Source: CAWGYT01 sp963826795
GTDB taxonomy: Bacteria; Planctomycetota; Planctomycetia; Pirellulales; Pirellulaceae
Direction: 5' to 3'
DNA: 64,000 bases
Assembly: GCA_963826795.1 (NCBI GenBank)
Contig: CAWGYT010000021.1
Location: 1-64,000, forward strand
Part shown: positions 6,442 through 16,016 of the stretch, piece by piece
Position numbering within the stretch: the stretch's first letter is position 1
Layout of the letters: each line of letters begins with the position of its first letter
Translations under genes and position numbers: made by a program
Notes under the pieces: model-generated
Databases searched by the model: none
Seen by the model: only the letters and a program-made list of their open reading frames with translations
What the model was told of the DNA's origin: nothing

Positions 6442-7869
6442 ATGAAAAAGGTCGGCGGCGCAAGTCGCTCAACTCGACAAGTTGCCCCACCGCCATGGGC
6501 AGCCGGTCGCACCGCTGGTGTCATTGCCTGGGGTCTGCTGGGAATTGTCACCGCAATGCCGGCCCAGGAGTTCTCAGCCCCGCCGACGGTCGCGGCAACC
6601 GATCCGAGCCTGTACCTCCTGCCACCCTCCAACATGGAAAGCCGGCGGTCGCGCGAGTCGCGTACGACGTCAGCGGGTCAAGCCATGACCCAGCCGACCG
6701 GCAGCTTGCCGCCGTCCGGCGTCGCGTCGACGAGGGTACCGCTCGCGCAATCCTCTTCCGCGTCACCGCAGCAAAACGAGGCAAACGACGCAAGCCGTCC
6801 GGTGAGGGAACTCGCGATGGAGGCTGAGCCTCTCAATCCAGCGGATCATGTCGCGGCAACCACGCCGGATCCGACGATCGTGCCGGTCGAGGCGTTGTAT
6901 CCCGGATCGGTTCCGCGGCTTTCGGGAGCGGTGGTGGATCAAGCGCGAGGATACCTCAATGCGGGAATCAGCAAGGCGGAGCGGGCGGCGATCTACTCGG
7001 CGCGAGCCGATTTCATCAAGGTCCTGCGGTTAGTCAGCCAGTCGCTCGACGCGCAGACTCGATCGACGGTCCATTCGGCCGCCTTGGCGGCGGGGCTGCG
7101 GGCGTTGGACGAAGCGGCGGATTTTCGTCCCGCGGGTTCGCAGCTGGAAGGCAATCTGGACATGCGACGAATCGTGCTGGCCCATCGGACGCCGATCCTG
7201 AAGCAGATGGATGTCCAGCGGCTGACCCCCTTAGCCGCTCAGCAGGCCTATCATGCCTACGCGGAGCGCCAGTTGGCGTTGGCAGGCGGTCACGAATTGG
7301 TTGCGGCGGACGCCTGTTTTGGACTCGCGAAACTGCAGCCGCACCTGAATCTCGGGCAACCCGACAACAATCGTCACCATGGCCCGACCTCGCTGACTTA
7401 CTATCAAACGGCCTTGGTGATTTACCCGGATCATTACCTGGCAGCCAACGAACTGGGAGTGCTCTTCGCTCGATTCGGCCAGTTGCGCAATGCGCGCGAC
7501 GTGTTGCGATTTGGCGCCGCCGTCAATCCAAACTTCCCCGAGATCTGGCTGAATCTCTCGCGCGTGCATGAGCGACTGGGCGAGGCGGAGTTGGCGGAGC
7601 GGGCTCGTGCGGAATGGCAGGGCGCGATGCGGCTCGCCAATCGACCGCTGACAGGATCACCGCCCCGAGGCCCTCAGGTGGAGTGGCTTGATCCGGGCCA
7701 GTTCGCCCAAGTGAAGAGCGGCCTGGACGCCGTCCCGCCGCCCCAGTTGGCAAGGCCTGCGAGCGATCCAACGGACGCGAATGGTCCTCGCAACCAAGCC
7801 GCCAAAGCGCATTCGTCGGATTCGCGGATCCGGCAGGCATGGAGTTCGAAGGTTTGGCCATTTCGATAG
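6442..7869 (+). CDS. Exported TPR protein
   Basis: 475 residues. Residues 20-50 give a hydrophobic export segment (VIAWGLLGIVTAMPAQEF), followed by a Ser/Pro-rich linker to about residue 140 and a helical domain. At about residues 310-400 there are two or three TPR-like units (LTYYQTALVIYPDHYLAANE, then RFGQLRNARDVLRFGAAVNP, then IWLNLSRVHERLGEAELAER). ATG 6442 is preferred over longer readings because the export signal then sits at the N-terminus. It lies 60 bases upstream of a polysaccharide export gene and may serve the same envelope process as a protein-protein scaffold; the link rests on position only. Confidence 0.75.
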   Translation: MKKVGGASRSTRQVAPPPWAAGRTAGVIAWGLLGIVTAMPAQEFSAPPTVAATDPSLYLLPPSNMESRRSRESRTTSAGQAMTQPTGSLPPSGVASTRVPLAQSSSASPQQNEANDASRPVRELAMEAEPLNPADHVAATTPDPTIVPVEALYPGSVPRLSGAVVDQARGYLNAGISKAERAAIYSARADFIKVLRLVSQSLDAQTRSTVHSAALAAGLRALDEAADFRPAGSQLEGNLDMRRIVLAHRTPILKQMDVQRLTPLAAQQAYHAYAERQLALAGGHELVAADACFGLAKLQPHLNLGQPDNNRHHGPTSLTYYQTALVIYPDHYLAANELGVLFARFGQLRNARDVLRFGAAVNPNFPEIWLNLSRVHERLGEAELAERARAEWQGAMRLANRPLTGSPPRGPQVEWLDPGQFAQVKSGLDAVPPPQLARPASDPTDANGPRNQAAKAHSSDSRIRQAWSSKVWPFR

Positions 7870-7929
7870 CGACCGGCCGCCCGCCGCGACGCGACGTCGC
7901 GGGCGGCCGGTGATGAACGTGGAGGCTGC

Positions 7930-9190
7930 GTGAGATCCAAGATGTATTGCCTGTCAGCAAACGATCATCGAGGCCGCCCCGTCGCGAGTCACTCGTGTTG
8001 GCGCACCGTCGTCCGGCTCTTGGCCGTGTCGGTCCTGCTGACGACGAACTGGCCCGCTTGGGGTCAAGATTCGAACGGCGCCACGTCACGCCCCCCTAGT
8101 TCGCCCCGTGCCCCAGCGGATCCCCAGCCCACGTTGTTCAATGGGGATTGCGAGCCATGCCGTAATTGCCCCATCAACGGCGTCGATTGCCAGGATCAAA
8201 CGTGCGGTCCCGAGCTCAGCTGGAAAGCTCACCGGCCTTTGCCTTGGCAGATTTTCGCGCAGGGCGAATACGTCGGACCGCACCGTCCCGCCCACGTTCC
8301 ATTGTACCGAGTGCGTGTCGCGGACGAAGTGGCATTCGCCTTTCGCTTGACCCGTGACATCTCACCTCAGCCGTACGAATTGAATGTGGGTGACAAGATT
8401 CGCGTCGAGTCGTTGCAGGACGAAAAACTGGATCGCGAACTGATCATCCAGCCGGACGGCACGATCACTCTGCGACTGCTGGGGCAGATTTCTGCGGCGG
8501 GTCTGACGATTGAGCAGCTGCGACAGAATCTCGACCGTTCATATCGGGAGTTTTACAAGGAGCCGTCGATCACCGTGACGCCCTTGGAGGTGAATACGAA
8601 ACTGGAGGATTTGCGCCACGATCGACCGACGAGCGGGCATCGGCGGGCAATCGTTTACCACCGTTGTTTCCCCCGACGGGACGGTGCAGTTGCCCGCCTT
8701 GGGTGCCGTCCCGGCTCAGGGTTTGTCGCTCGATGAGCTGAAAGAAGAGATCGACGAGCGGTACCGCGCCGTGGTGGAGGGAATCGAAGTCACTCCGGTG
8801 CTGTTGAGCCGAGCCCCAAGGTACATCTTCGTTGTGGGAGAAGTATCCCAGCCGGGTCAATTCACGCTGACCGGCCCGACAACGGCAATGCAGGCGATCG
8901 CCCTGGCGGGCGGCTGGCAGAACGGGGCGAATCTGCGAGAGATTGTCGTGTTTCGACGTGCGGAAGACTGGCGACTGATTGCCACGCGACTTGATCTTCG
9001 CGCCCCACTTTATGGGAAGCGGCCGATTCCGTCCGACGAAATCTGGCTCCGCGATTCGGACATTGTCCTGGTACCGAAGACGCCGATTCGGCGAACAAAC
9101 GAATGGATCGAGGAGGTTTTCTCTCGAGGAATCAACCCAGTCCTGCCACTCCTGCAGAGCCTGGACGTCCTGCAACCCGGCTTCTTATGA
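7930..9190 (+). CDS. Wza-like polysaccharide export protein (frameshifted)
   Basis: It probably forms the outer-membrane or periplasmic channel for an exopolysaccharide. The first frame has an export segment (LLAVSVLLTTNWPAWGQ) and then the Poly_export domain (YELNVGDKIRVESLQ, QPDGTITLRLLG). Near 8611-8617 the frame must shift: the continuation in the second frame reads ATIDRRAGIGGQSFTTVVSP, then a second Poly_export strand (DGTVQLPALGAV) and an SLBB-type domain (IFVVGEVSQPGQFTLTGPTT). Two missing bases in a GCGC run, or one extra base, would heal it. GTG 7930 has GGAGG just upstream. The C-terminus ends without a membrane helix. A sequencing error is more likely than a true pseudogene because the second frame is intact for about 190 codons. 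Confidence 0.85.
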
Positions 9191-9203
9191 TCCGCGGCAA
9201 TGG

Positions 9204-11582
9204 TCAATCGGCGTAGACGCGTGTGCTCTCCTCTTTGATAACCGGCGTCGTAATTTCGTCGCTCGTCATCTGAACACGGAAGCGATGATCGCCGGCCGTT
9301 TCGCCTTTGACGAGGATCCGGAAGATGGCTTGCTCTTTCGGCGCGAGTCGATCGAGCGGTGCGAACATGACCTGTTGGCCCTGGATTGTTTCTGCCGTGG
9401 GACCTTCGGCATTAAGCGGCGTCAGGCCATCGGGCACGAGTGCCGCAAAAGCGACATTGGCCGCATCTTTCGATCCTTGATTGACGACCTTGATCTCGTA
9501 GGACGTTTGCCCTCCGATTTCGATCGGGTCGACCTTGTCGGTTAAGACATAGAGCAGAGCCGCGATCCCTTCGATTTCAATCGGATGCTCCTGCAGCGAC
9601 TCAAGTCCCGCGTCGGCGCGTGCGGCCGCCTTGACGCGATAGGCGCCCATTTCGGTCGGCATCGCCGTGAACTGGGCTCGGCCCATCTCACCCGCAGGCA
9701 ACTGTTCTAAACTCCAAACGACCGCATGCCGAGCCTGGTCGTAATAGCCCGAATTGTTCGTGCTGACGAACTTCAGCCCGGCGGGCAATTGGGCGACCAA
9801 TTCGACGTCCTTCGCGGGGGCCGTGCCTGGATTGGCAACCGAGACCGTAAACGTGGCCTGCCGGTCCAGGTAGCGGCGTTTCGGACCCTCAATACCGATC
9901 TGCAACTTCGGCGCGATCACTTCTAGTTCGACCTGGTGTTCGGAGACGAGCCCTGCGTCGGCACGAGCGATCAGAGTGTTCAGTACCTTCCCGGCCTGTG
10001 CGGCCTTGAGCGTCAGCTCGAGTTGCCGAGTTTGGCCCGGCTCGATCACTCCGACTTCGTACTCCAGACGGGCGCCGGAGGAGTGGGAAAGCCCTTCGGG
10101 TACGTCTTCTTCGAGGACCACGTTGGTCGCAGCCCCGCTGCCGGGATTGCTCAGCCTGATCGCAAAACGAACCGACTCGCCCAACAAGACCTTCGGAGGG
10201 CCCGTGTGCTCCAACAACAGGCCTGGCTTGGTCGCGCGGCTGCGGGCCGATGCCGAAGCCTCGAACGACACCGTGGCGACACTCCCAATCTGACCTTCGA
10301 TCGTGGGCATGAGTTGCATCGCGACTGAGATTTCCTGCCCCGGCGCGAGACTGCCCGCCTCCCAAAAAATCGCGCCATCCGTGGCGCGCGTCGCCCGCGG
10401 CGTCGCGTCGACAAACTGCGTTCCGGCGGGGACTTCGTCGCGAATTAGAACGTTGTTGGCCGGCACGCGCCCCGTATTGCGGACTCGAATTTCAAACTTC
10501 GCCGGACGCCCCACTTGAATCTCCTCGGGGGCAACTTTCTGCAATACAAGCGTCGGCGCCTGCGGACCTTCGAGAGATTGAGGACCGGGTCTCCCCGCGG
10601 CCTCGATCGGAATATCGTCCTGCGCGGCCGCTCCGAAGCTCGCCGAGCCCTCCCGATCGTCTTCGAGTCGATCGTCCGCCGGACCTGCGGGCGATTCATC
10701 CGGCACAGCGCTGCCGGCCGAGCGAGGTTCGTATGCGTGAGCATTTCTTGGGTCACCGCTCGATTGGCGGGTCGGAAGCGGCGTCGCGTTGCCGCCCCAA
10801 CCTCGCGTCTCGTCCGGAAGCAAAGGAGGTGCATCGGAGGGGGGCGTGTTCGACTCGTGGTCGTCTGCTGCAGGCAGCACGTCATGATTCGCATCGCCTT
10901 CCATCGCCCCCGCGTCATACACGGTGTCAGCATCCTGACTCGATGCGGCGCCTCGGAAAGGGTTTCGGCGTTCCGGCATTTCATCCGGCAACAGCGCTTC
11001 GGCCGCCAGAGCGGTCGCCGCCACCGGCAAGACCGGCAGCGTGTGATCGAAGGCGTTCCGATCCTCGCCGTAGGCTTCCTCGTCACGCGACACAAGGTCC
11101 CCATCTTCGTGTTGGCTGTATTCGTGTTGGACATATTCCTGGTTGCTGTCTTGCGAGTCGCTGTATCGCGAGTCGCCGAATTGCGACGGATGATCGACGG
11201 CAGGGTCCTCGGGAAGCGGTTGGTCGAACCCGGCCGGTTGCGTCTCCGCAGGCGGCAGCTCAGGGTCCCAGCCATCGGCGGCGCCGAATTCCGAGTCGGC
11301 CACGGGCAGAGTGTTTTCGGCGGCCAGCGGGCCCAGCTCCGTGTCGTACGTGCTCGGCTCGGTTTGCGCTCCCGCCGCGACGACATCCGCAGCGGGAAGC
11401 GGGCCGGCAGCGGCTAAAGGCTGAATCGACGCTGGCGCGTCCGACAGGTCCGCGACGTTGTGATCCTTCTGGGCCTGAGCGATAGCGATCGCTCCGAATA
11501 TGACAACGGCCGTCAAAAGGCCCAGTCGCATGTAGACCCGCTTGATCGACTTCTTGATCTCGTTGATTTTCCCAGCCAGCAT
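9204..11582 (-). CDS. DUF11-repeat exported protein
   Basis: 792 residues. An N-terminal membrane or signal segment (LGLLTAVVIFGAIAIAQAQ) is followed by about 300 low-complexity acidic and Pro-rich residues. At least four beta-sandwich repeats of the DUF11 / conserved-repeat type come next, each with the pattern NxGxxxAxNVxxxDxxPxGxxF (for example NTGRVPANNVLIRDEVPAGT near residue 375 and NPGSGAATNVVLEEDVPEGL near 480). Such proteins occur on planctomycete surfaces and are thought to be structural. It converges with the Wza-like gene, 13 bases apart. ATG 11582 gives a 17-residue basic N-terminus; ATG 11531 is an alternative. Confidence 0.85.
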   Translation of the reverse strand: MLAGKINEIKKSIKRVYMRLGLLTAVVIFGAIAIAQAQKDHNVADLSDAPASIQPLAAAGPLPAADVVAAGAQTEPSTYDTELGPLAAENTLPVADSEFGAADGWDPELPPAETQPAGFDQPLPEDPAVDHPSQFGDSRYSDSQDSNQEYVQHEYSQHEDGDLVSRDEEAYGEDRNAFDHTLPVLPVAATALAAEALLPDEMPERRNPFRGAASSQDADTVYDAGAMEGDANHDVLPAADDHESNTPPSDAPPLLPDETRGWGGNATPLPTRQSSGDPRNAHAYEPRSAGSAVPDESPAGPADDRLEDDREGSASFGAAAQDDIPIEAAGRPGPQSLEGPQAPTLVLQKVAPEEIQVGRPAKFEIRVRNTGRVPANNVLIRDEVPAGTQFVDATPRATRATDGAIFWEAGSLAPGQEISVAMQLMPTIEGQIGSVATVSFEASASARSRATKPGLLLEHTGPPKVLLGESVRFAIRLSNPGSGAATNVVLEEDVPEGLSHSSGARLEYEVGVIEPGQTRQLELTLKAAQAGKVLNTLIARADAGLVSEHQVELEVIAPKLQIGIEGPKRRYLDRQATFTVSVANPGTAPAKDVELVAQLPAGLKFVSTNNSGYYDQARHAVVWSLEQLPAGEMGRAQFTAMPTEMGAYRVKAAARADAGLESLQEHPIEIEGIAALLYVLTDKVDPIEIGGQTSYEIKVVNQGSKDAANVAFAALVPDGLTPLNAEGPTAETIQGQQVMFAPLDRLAPKEQAIFRILVKGETAGDHRFRVQMTSDEITTPVIKEESTRVYAD

Positions 11583-11839
11583 GAAACAGCCACTCGTGTT
11601 GAAGGGGTGGTTGATGGCAAGTCCGAAACCGCGTCCTCACGATGTTCGGACCATCCAGAATCTGTCGTGGGCGGGTAGTACCAAATCGCGGCCATCGCGA
11701 GAAGAGCAGTTGGTGAGAAATGTCAACGCGTCAACGCTTGCGACCACGGTCGGCATATTTGCTGGGCTATATAATTCAATGAGCTTGCTCAGACTGTGTC
11801 ACTTTCCCCGAAATCGTCAACGCTAGCGAGCCGTGCGAG

Positions 11840-12676
11840 ATGAAACACGATCTGATTCTTTGCATTCTGACGTTGCCCCTCATCACGGGACTGGCAATTT
11901 GCACGTCCGTAATCGTGGCTCAACCGCTGTATCGCGTGATAGGCGCCTCCGAGAGTTCGCAGACGCCGGGTCAGGACGCGGCGGTCGCCGATAACCAGGG
12001 TGAGGTGGCTCCGCCAGTTGTGGCGGAGCCAACGCAATCCGAGTCGACCGAGACGGCGGTGACCACGATAACCGGACAAGACGAACCGCCAGCGTTCTCG
12101 ACCGACGAAGAGTCTCCCTTCTTGGCACTTAACGAAGCGCAATCCGATCAGCCGGATACGGTCGCTGGGGTAGTCGCGACCGACAACGATCCGGGCAGGG
12201 ACCCGGAGCGGGAGAGTTTTCCGTGGGAGTCGGAGCCCACGACACCGGCCGGTTTGAAGTCACCGCCGCTGACTCACCAGCTGGCGGAGGTTGCGAAGCG
12301 ATTGGGGGATTGGAGCCGAACGGTCGGTCGGGATGTGGCCGATGACAGCCCCGCCGTGCCCAGTGGGCGGGAAGATCGCAGGGTGGACTCGATCGACGAG
12401 GCGCACGATGAATTGGCCGAGGGCTTGGTCGAGCCGAGCGATTCGACGGCGATTCAGATCACCAACCCGAGCGATCATGAGTACGCCGTCTCGTTTCTCT
12501 TGAACAAGCAGGTCGCAACGTTACAACCGGGCCAAACCCTAACTCATCCCGCCGCTCCGGCCACGATTCATTTCGATCGAGGCGGGACGCTCGGTGACGT
12601 CCAACGCGAGCTTGTTTCTGGTCGCTATCAGTTCGTTGTGAGTGAAGCCGGTTGGGCCCTGGAAACGACCCACTGA
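11840..12676 (+). CDS. Exported protein of unknown function
   Basis: 278 residues. The N-terminus (LILCILTLPLITGLAICTS) is a signal peptide or anchor. Residues 35-140 are acidic low complexity, and a C-terminal beta-rich domain of about 80 residues (ITNPSDHEYAVSFLLNKQVA, ATLQPGQTLTHP, GTLGDVQRELVSGRYQFVVS) looks like a small immunoglobulin-like or jelly-roll fold. I know C-terminal modules of this kind from planctomycete exported proteins without an assigned function. It is divergent from the DUF11 gene and ends 1 base from the convergent gene that follows. Confidence 0.65.
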   Translation: MKHDLILCILTLPLITGLAICTSVIVAQPLYRVIGASESSQTPGQDAAVADNQGEVAPPVVAEPTQSESTETAVTTITGQDEPPAFSTDEESPFLALNEAQSDQPDTVAGVVATDNDPGRDPERESFPWESEPTTPAGLKSPPLTHQLAEVAKRLGDWSRTVGRDVADDSPAVPSGREDRRVDSIDEAHDELAEGLVEPSDSTAIQITNPSDHEYAVSFLLNKQVATLQPGQTLTHPAAPATIHFDRGGTLGDVQRELVSGRYQFVVSEAGWALETTH

Positions 12677-12677
12677 G

Positions 12678-13505
12678 CTATCGACGGACCGCCTCCTGTC
12701 GCGGCAGAGCGCTCAGTTGTCGCAAGAGCCGCGCGGTTCCCTGATTCTTACCGCTGGCCATCGTCCAGACTCGCAGCCGTGGCGGATCGGGGGGCAGGAT
12801 CCGAGCTTCAGCGAGGAGACCGGAAGGATCCAGGGCCCGTGAAGGTTGGTCCGCGGAAGAACTCGAGCGAGGTAGCTTATTGGACGGCGGTAGCGGATTC
12901 TCTGGCTGCAATAAGTTCTCGGGCAGCGGAGGATCCACGGGCGGCTGGTTGCCCGGAAGCACGTCCGTGGGCAACGTCTCGTTCGATTGCGGCGACGGCG
13001 AGGGTGGCTCAGCCTGGACCTGGCTTTCTGTTGACTCAGGCGTGGCACTGCGACCGCCTCGCACCTGCTCGACCGTCGACGAATCGGGAGTCGGGGGCGT
13101 TGGTTGTGCCGTCGGCTCCAGGATTTGCGCGGGAGCCGTTCCATGGCGGCGGCATGTCTCACAGCTTGGGGCGCAGCTGCCAGCCGAACGACCGAGGTGA
13201 CCCAACAGGCCTGGGCCGAGGCGACAGGCATGGCGAGCATAGCCGGAACCCGCAGGGTGCCGATTCAGGCAGTAATTGCCCCACAGGTCGAGGCAATAAT
13301 TGTGGCAGTCGCCCCCCGTAAACGACGGCTCACAGGAATCATCGATCGGGGACTGGCTTTCGTAGGGCCCCACCAAGGGAGACGCGAACGTTCCCATTTG
13401 GCCATGAGCGTCTGTGATCAACCCGTCGACGAAACCCAGCGACACACCCAGACAAGTCACTGCGGCGCCAATCCAGCCGCAGACACGACGACCATCCCTT
13501 GTCAT
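12678..13505 (-). CDS. Exported Cys- and Pro-rich protein of unknown function
   Basis: 275 residues. The start ATG 13505 has AAGAGGAGG upstream. A signal-like segment (GAAVTCLGVSLGFVDGLITD) is followed by a Cys-rich region at residues 55-120 with about eight cysteines (CEPSFTGGDCHNYCLDLWGN, CLNRH, CRLG, CAPSCETC). A Pro/Ser/Glu-rich tail of about 130 residues with EPPSP and LPxN motifs follows. The cysteine spacing resembles short secreted planctomycete proteins, which have no known function. The C-terminal RLLRQLSALPRQEAVRR is basic. Confidence 0.6.
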   Translation of the reverse strand: MTRDGRRVCGWIGAAVTCLGVSLGFVDGLITDAHGQMGTFASPLVGPYESQSPIDDSCEPSFTGGDCHNYCLDLWGNYCLNRHPAGSGYARHACRLGPGLLGHLGRSAGSCAPSCETCRRHGTAPAQILEPTAQPTPPTPDSSTVEQVRGGRSATPESTESQVQAEPPSPSPQSNETLPTDVLPGNQPPVDPPLPENLLQPENPLPPSNKLPRSSSSADQPSRALDPSGLLAEARILPPDPPRLRVWTMASGKNQGTARLLRQLSALPRQEAVRR

Positions 13506-13741
13506 CCTTCAACCTCCTCTTGCGTCGTCCGACGACGCGTTAGTCTCGCAAGAATCCGCTCCGCTCCGCTACAGGGTGGATTCGGATCTCTTGCCAGCGA
13601 AAGCTTAGACTTGCTTCGCCTGCTGGCAAACGTGCGCATTCGAGCACATGATCTACATCAGGCTTAATCGCACCAATCGCTGTGCGCAACGTGCCAGTGG
13701 CGACATAATCGCGCTGAACACACCGTTGGTCCGTTGTTGCC
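13506..13741. other. Intergenic, nothing beyond the repeat that follows
   Basis: This is the upstream region of the Cys-rich gene on the minus strand. I see no RNA gene or clear promoter. It continues into the inverted repeat at 13742. Confidence 0.4.
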
Positions 13742-13851
13742 TTGGGAAAAGGGGTCAGGTCCCAAAAGTGCGAAGCACCCGAAGGGCCGTTCCGGCTATT
13801 GGGACCTGACCCCCATTCCCAACCCAAATCTTGGCTGTGTGACAGCACTAG
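13742..13851. repeat. MITE/REP-like inverted repeat
   Basis: The left arm TTGGGAAAAGGGGTCAGGTC pairs with the right arm around 13801-13822 (GGGACCTGACCCC, ATTCCCAA). The core carries CGAAGCACCCGAAGGGCCGT, also seen in the copy at 38344. The right end is GGCTGTGTGACAGCACTAG, matching the terminal segment of other copies. The final CTAG supplies the TAG stop of the next minus-strand gene. Confidence 0.8.
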
Positions 13852-14504
13852 TTGGGCGGAAGCTCCGAGCGTGCCTTGAGGGCTCTTGTCTTTTGCCAGA
13901 GAACTTTGGCGGTCGCCAGGTATCGAAACGCCGTGAAGGTCGCCACGATCAATAAAAGGCAACCGAGCAGATGCGCAACGGAGAACACGTGCTCGCTCAA
14001 ATAGACAAACGTCAGGCTGAGAGCCGTACAAACGGTTGCAAACAAGAGTTGGTAGTAAGCACGACGCACCAAGTCGTTGCAATCCGAAGTGTGGAGGGCG
14101 TTCGATGACGTCAAGTTCGCGGCCTCGCGCAACTTCACGAGATCAACCGACCGCTCCTGATTTGGACGGCGAGGCGAGGCCAGCTTGACATGGTCTTCGA
14201 AGCTCGGCGCATGCGTCACCGTGGGCGTGGGCGTGGGCGGGGGCGTGAGCGTGGGCGTGGGCGCCATGACGGGAGCAACGGGATTCGAAGGGCGGGGCGG
14301 CCGTCCATGGATAAGCGGCTCGGTGGGAATGGTGTCGGACGCCAACATTCCCGGCTTTTCATCATCCATCCGCGCGATCAGCTGACGAACGTACTCCGTC
14401 GCGTCAAAGATATCCTGCTCCGAGCCAGTATCCGTCTTGACCAGTCCCGAGGGCGGGACGGATTCGATGTCGGTCGCTGCGGCTTTTGATTCGTCACGCT
14501 TCAT
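13848..14504 (-). CDS. Membrane protein of unknown function
   Basis: 218 residues. Residues 1-130 are hydrophilic with a Pro/Thr run (PTPTLTPPPTPTPTVT) encoded by a GTGGGC-type minisatellite. Residues 150-205 carry two hydrophobic helices (YYQLLFATVCTALSLTFVYL and AHLLGCLLLIVATFTAFRYL). The protein is therefore probably a cytoplasmic-membrane protein with a disordered domain. AAGGG lies 8 bases before ATG 14504. It follows the gene ending at 14511 by 6 bases and forms an operon with it. Its TAG stop coincides with the CTAG end of a repeat element. Confidence 0.65.
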   Translation of the reverse strand: MKRDESKAAATDIESVPPSGLVKTDTGSEQDIFDATEYVRQLIARMDDEKPGMLASDTIPTEPLIHGRPPRPSNPVAPVMAPTPTLTPPPTPTPTVTHAPSFEDHVKLASPRRPNQERSVDLVKLREAANLTSSNALHTSDCNDLVRRAYYQLLFATVCTALSLTFVYLSEHVFSVAHLLGCLLLIVATFTAFRYLATAKVLWQKTRALKARSELPPN

Positions 14505-14510
14505 AAGTCG

Positions 14511-15719
14511 TCACCCTTGCTCGCTGGCAATCGAGTCCATTGCCTGCTGGAATTGTTTCGAAATGGACTCCAATTCCTTTTTCCAGTCTAGATCGCGATT
14601 TGCTGCCCCGCGACGATCTTCATCGACATGGTGAATTCGCACTTCAAACATACGCTGAGCGAATGAGCCCAGAACGATCTGGGGGTCATTCAGATTCCCG
14701 GCGCGCTGCTTTTGATCCGTTGAGAGCACCTGATAAAAGAGCAGCATGTGGTCGCGGGAACGCATGACTTCCGACAGGGCCACGGCCAGTTCCTGCAAAC
14801 GCTTGATGTCCCACACGCCGTCCTCGGCCAGCTCGTGCTCGATCCGCACCAATGCCAGGTTGTGGGACCGTATCTTGGCAGCCAGCACCTCCACATCGAT
14901 TTCCGGCGGATCGACCCGCCGGGCCGTAAGGTAATGGCGGCTCGATTGGGCCGATTCCAGGGCATCGAGCGGTGTCGCAGCCACGACCTTGGGTTCGGAG
15001 ACGGTTTCCTGAGCCATACCCTGAGGCAACTCGGTCCTCAGCCAAACCGGTGGAAAACCTTCCGCCGAATCGATTTGATCGGGCAATTCAGGATCGATCC
15101 AAGCGGGTGGGCCAGGATCAACGGACAGGGGCGGCAGCTCGCCTTGGGGCCGAAAACCCGGGAGGTCGACAAGCGGAGATTTTCGCGTCACATCGCCCCG
15201 CGCCGGATCCGGAGCGAGAGGTTCGCGCGCCTTGTGAGTGGGCACGCGCGGGTGATTTAGCGGCAGTTGCCGTTCCAAAGGGACGACCGCCGCCGGATCG
15301 GGGAGGACATCCGGCAACGCGATGTTTGACCGTGGTAGGGCCCGGTCCGCGGGCCCGATCCCAGGCGACGCGCCGGTCGAGTTGCGACGGTTGCGGGGAA
15401 AAGCCGGATCGGGTGGAAGGCCCTGTCGTACGGAATTGCGCGACGCATCTGTTGCTGCCTCGAACCACTCGGTCAGGATTGCCAAATCCTGGTCCGGCGC
15501 GCCGCGTTCTCGCCACGCCTCAAGAATCGCATCCGCGCGGGCCCGTCTCCGATCGTATTCCGAGCGGTCGTTGCGATAGGTCCGGTAGACCTCAATGCGA
15601 AAACGCCTTGTCAAAGTCTCCAGGTCGAGAGGCGACTCGTCGGCAGCGGACACCATTGAACCAAAACCGAGCGTCAACGCGAGATACGCGACCAAGTAGC
15701 GGAGACAGAGGCGGACCAT
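14511..15719 (-). CDS. Exported protein of unknown function
   Basis: 402 residues. A cleavable signal peptide is visible (LVAYLALTLGFGSMVSAADE). Residues 30-85 are helical and charged (RFRIEVYRTYRNDRSEYDRR), the middle is Pro-rich low complexity, and the C-terminal 130 residues are a helical domain (EVLAAKIRSHNLALVRIEHE, LQELAVALSEVMRSRDHMLL, FQQAMDSIASEQG). No family is recognised. It is cotranscribed with the membrane protein downstream. Confidence 0.65.
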   Translation of the reverse strand: MVRLCLRYLVAYLALTLGFGSMVSAADESPLDLETLTRRFRIEVYRTYRNDRSEYDRRRARADAILEAWRERGAPDQDLAILTEWFEAATDASRNSVRQGLPPDPAFPRNRRNSTGASPGIGPADRALPRSNIALPDVLPDPAAVVPLERQLPLNHPRVPTHKAREPLAPDPARGDVTRKSPLVDLPGFRPQGELPPLSVDPGPPAWIDPELPDQIDSAEGFPPVWLRTELPQGMAQETVSEPKVVAATPLDALESAQSSRHYLTARRVDPPEIDVEVLAAKIRSHNLALVRIEHELAEDGVWDIKRLQELAVALSEVMRSRDHMLLFYQVLSTDQKQRAGNLNDPQIVLGSFAQRMFEVRIHHVDEDRRGAANRDLDWKKELESISKQFQQAMDSIASEQG

Positions 15720-16016
15720 GCGAATCGAGACTCATGGCAGGGAGGTACGATGCCATCGCCGTTGGAGCCTGGCGAATTGCGACTTTCAACGGTACGTCGT
15801 TTGACACAACCGTCAAATTTCCCTGCGGCGACCGACGGCGGGTTGCGGGTTGCTCGACGCCCCAGCAACGAGCCCGTCAGGAACTTCCGTCCGCTCGACG
15901 TCGCCAGCCCAAACCGCCGGGTGAAACCGCGTCAGGACCTCGCAGCATCACCTCGGCAAGAATGGCCTGGCAGACGTTCCGTCATTCCTTGGACCACCGC
16001 CACGCAACCGACCTGC

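Noticed and set aside
7930..9190. Programmed ribosomal frameshifting in the wza-like gene
   Set aside because: No slippery heptamer or downstream pseudoknot is seen, and similar indels recur in unrelated genes, which points to sequence error.
10515..11417. Plus-strand 300-codon open frame inside the DUF11 gene, and similar long frames antisense to GspD, GspE, the EF-hand gene and the giant gene
   Set aside because: These mirror high-GC codon bias of the real gene on the other strand; they have Arg-rich composition and no motif.
11769..11777. TATATAAT between the divergent genes as a strong promoter
   Set aside because: A -35 box at proper spacing is not visible; it could be a weak -10 but I did not list it as a feature.
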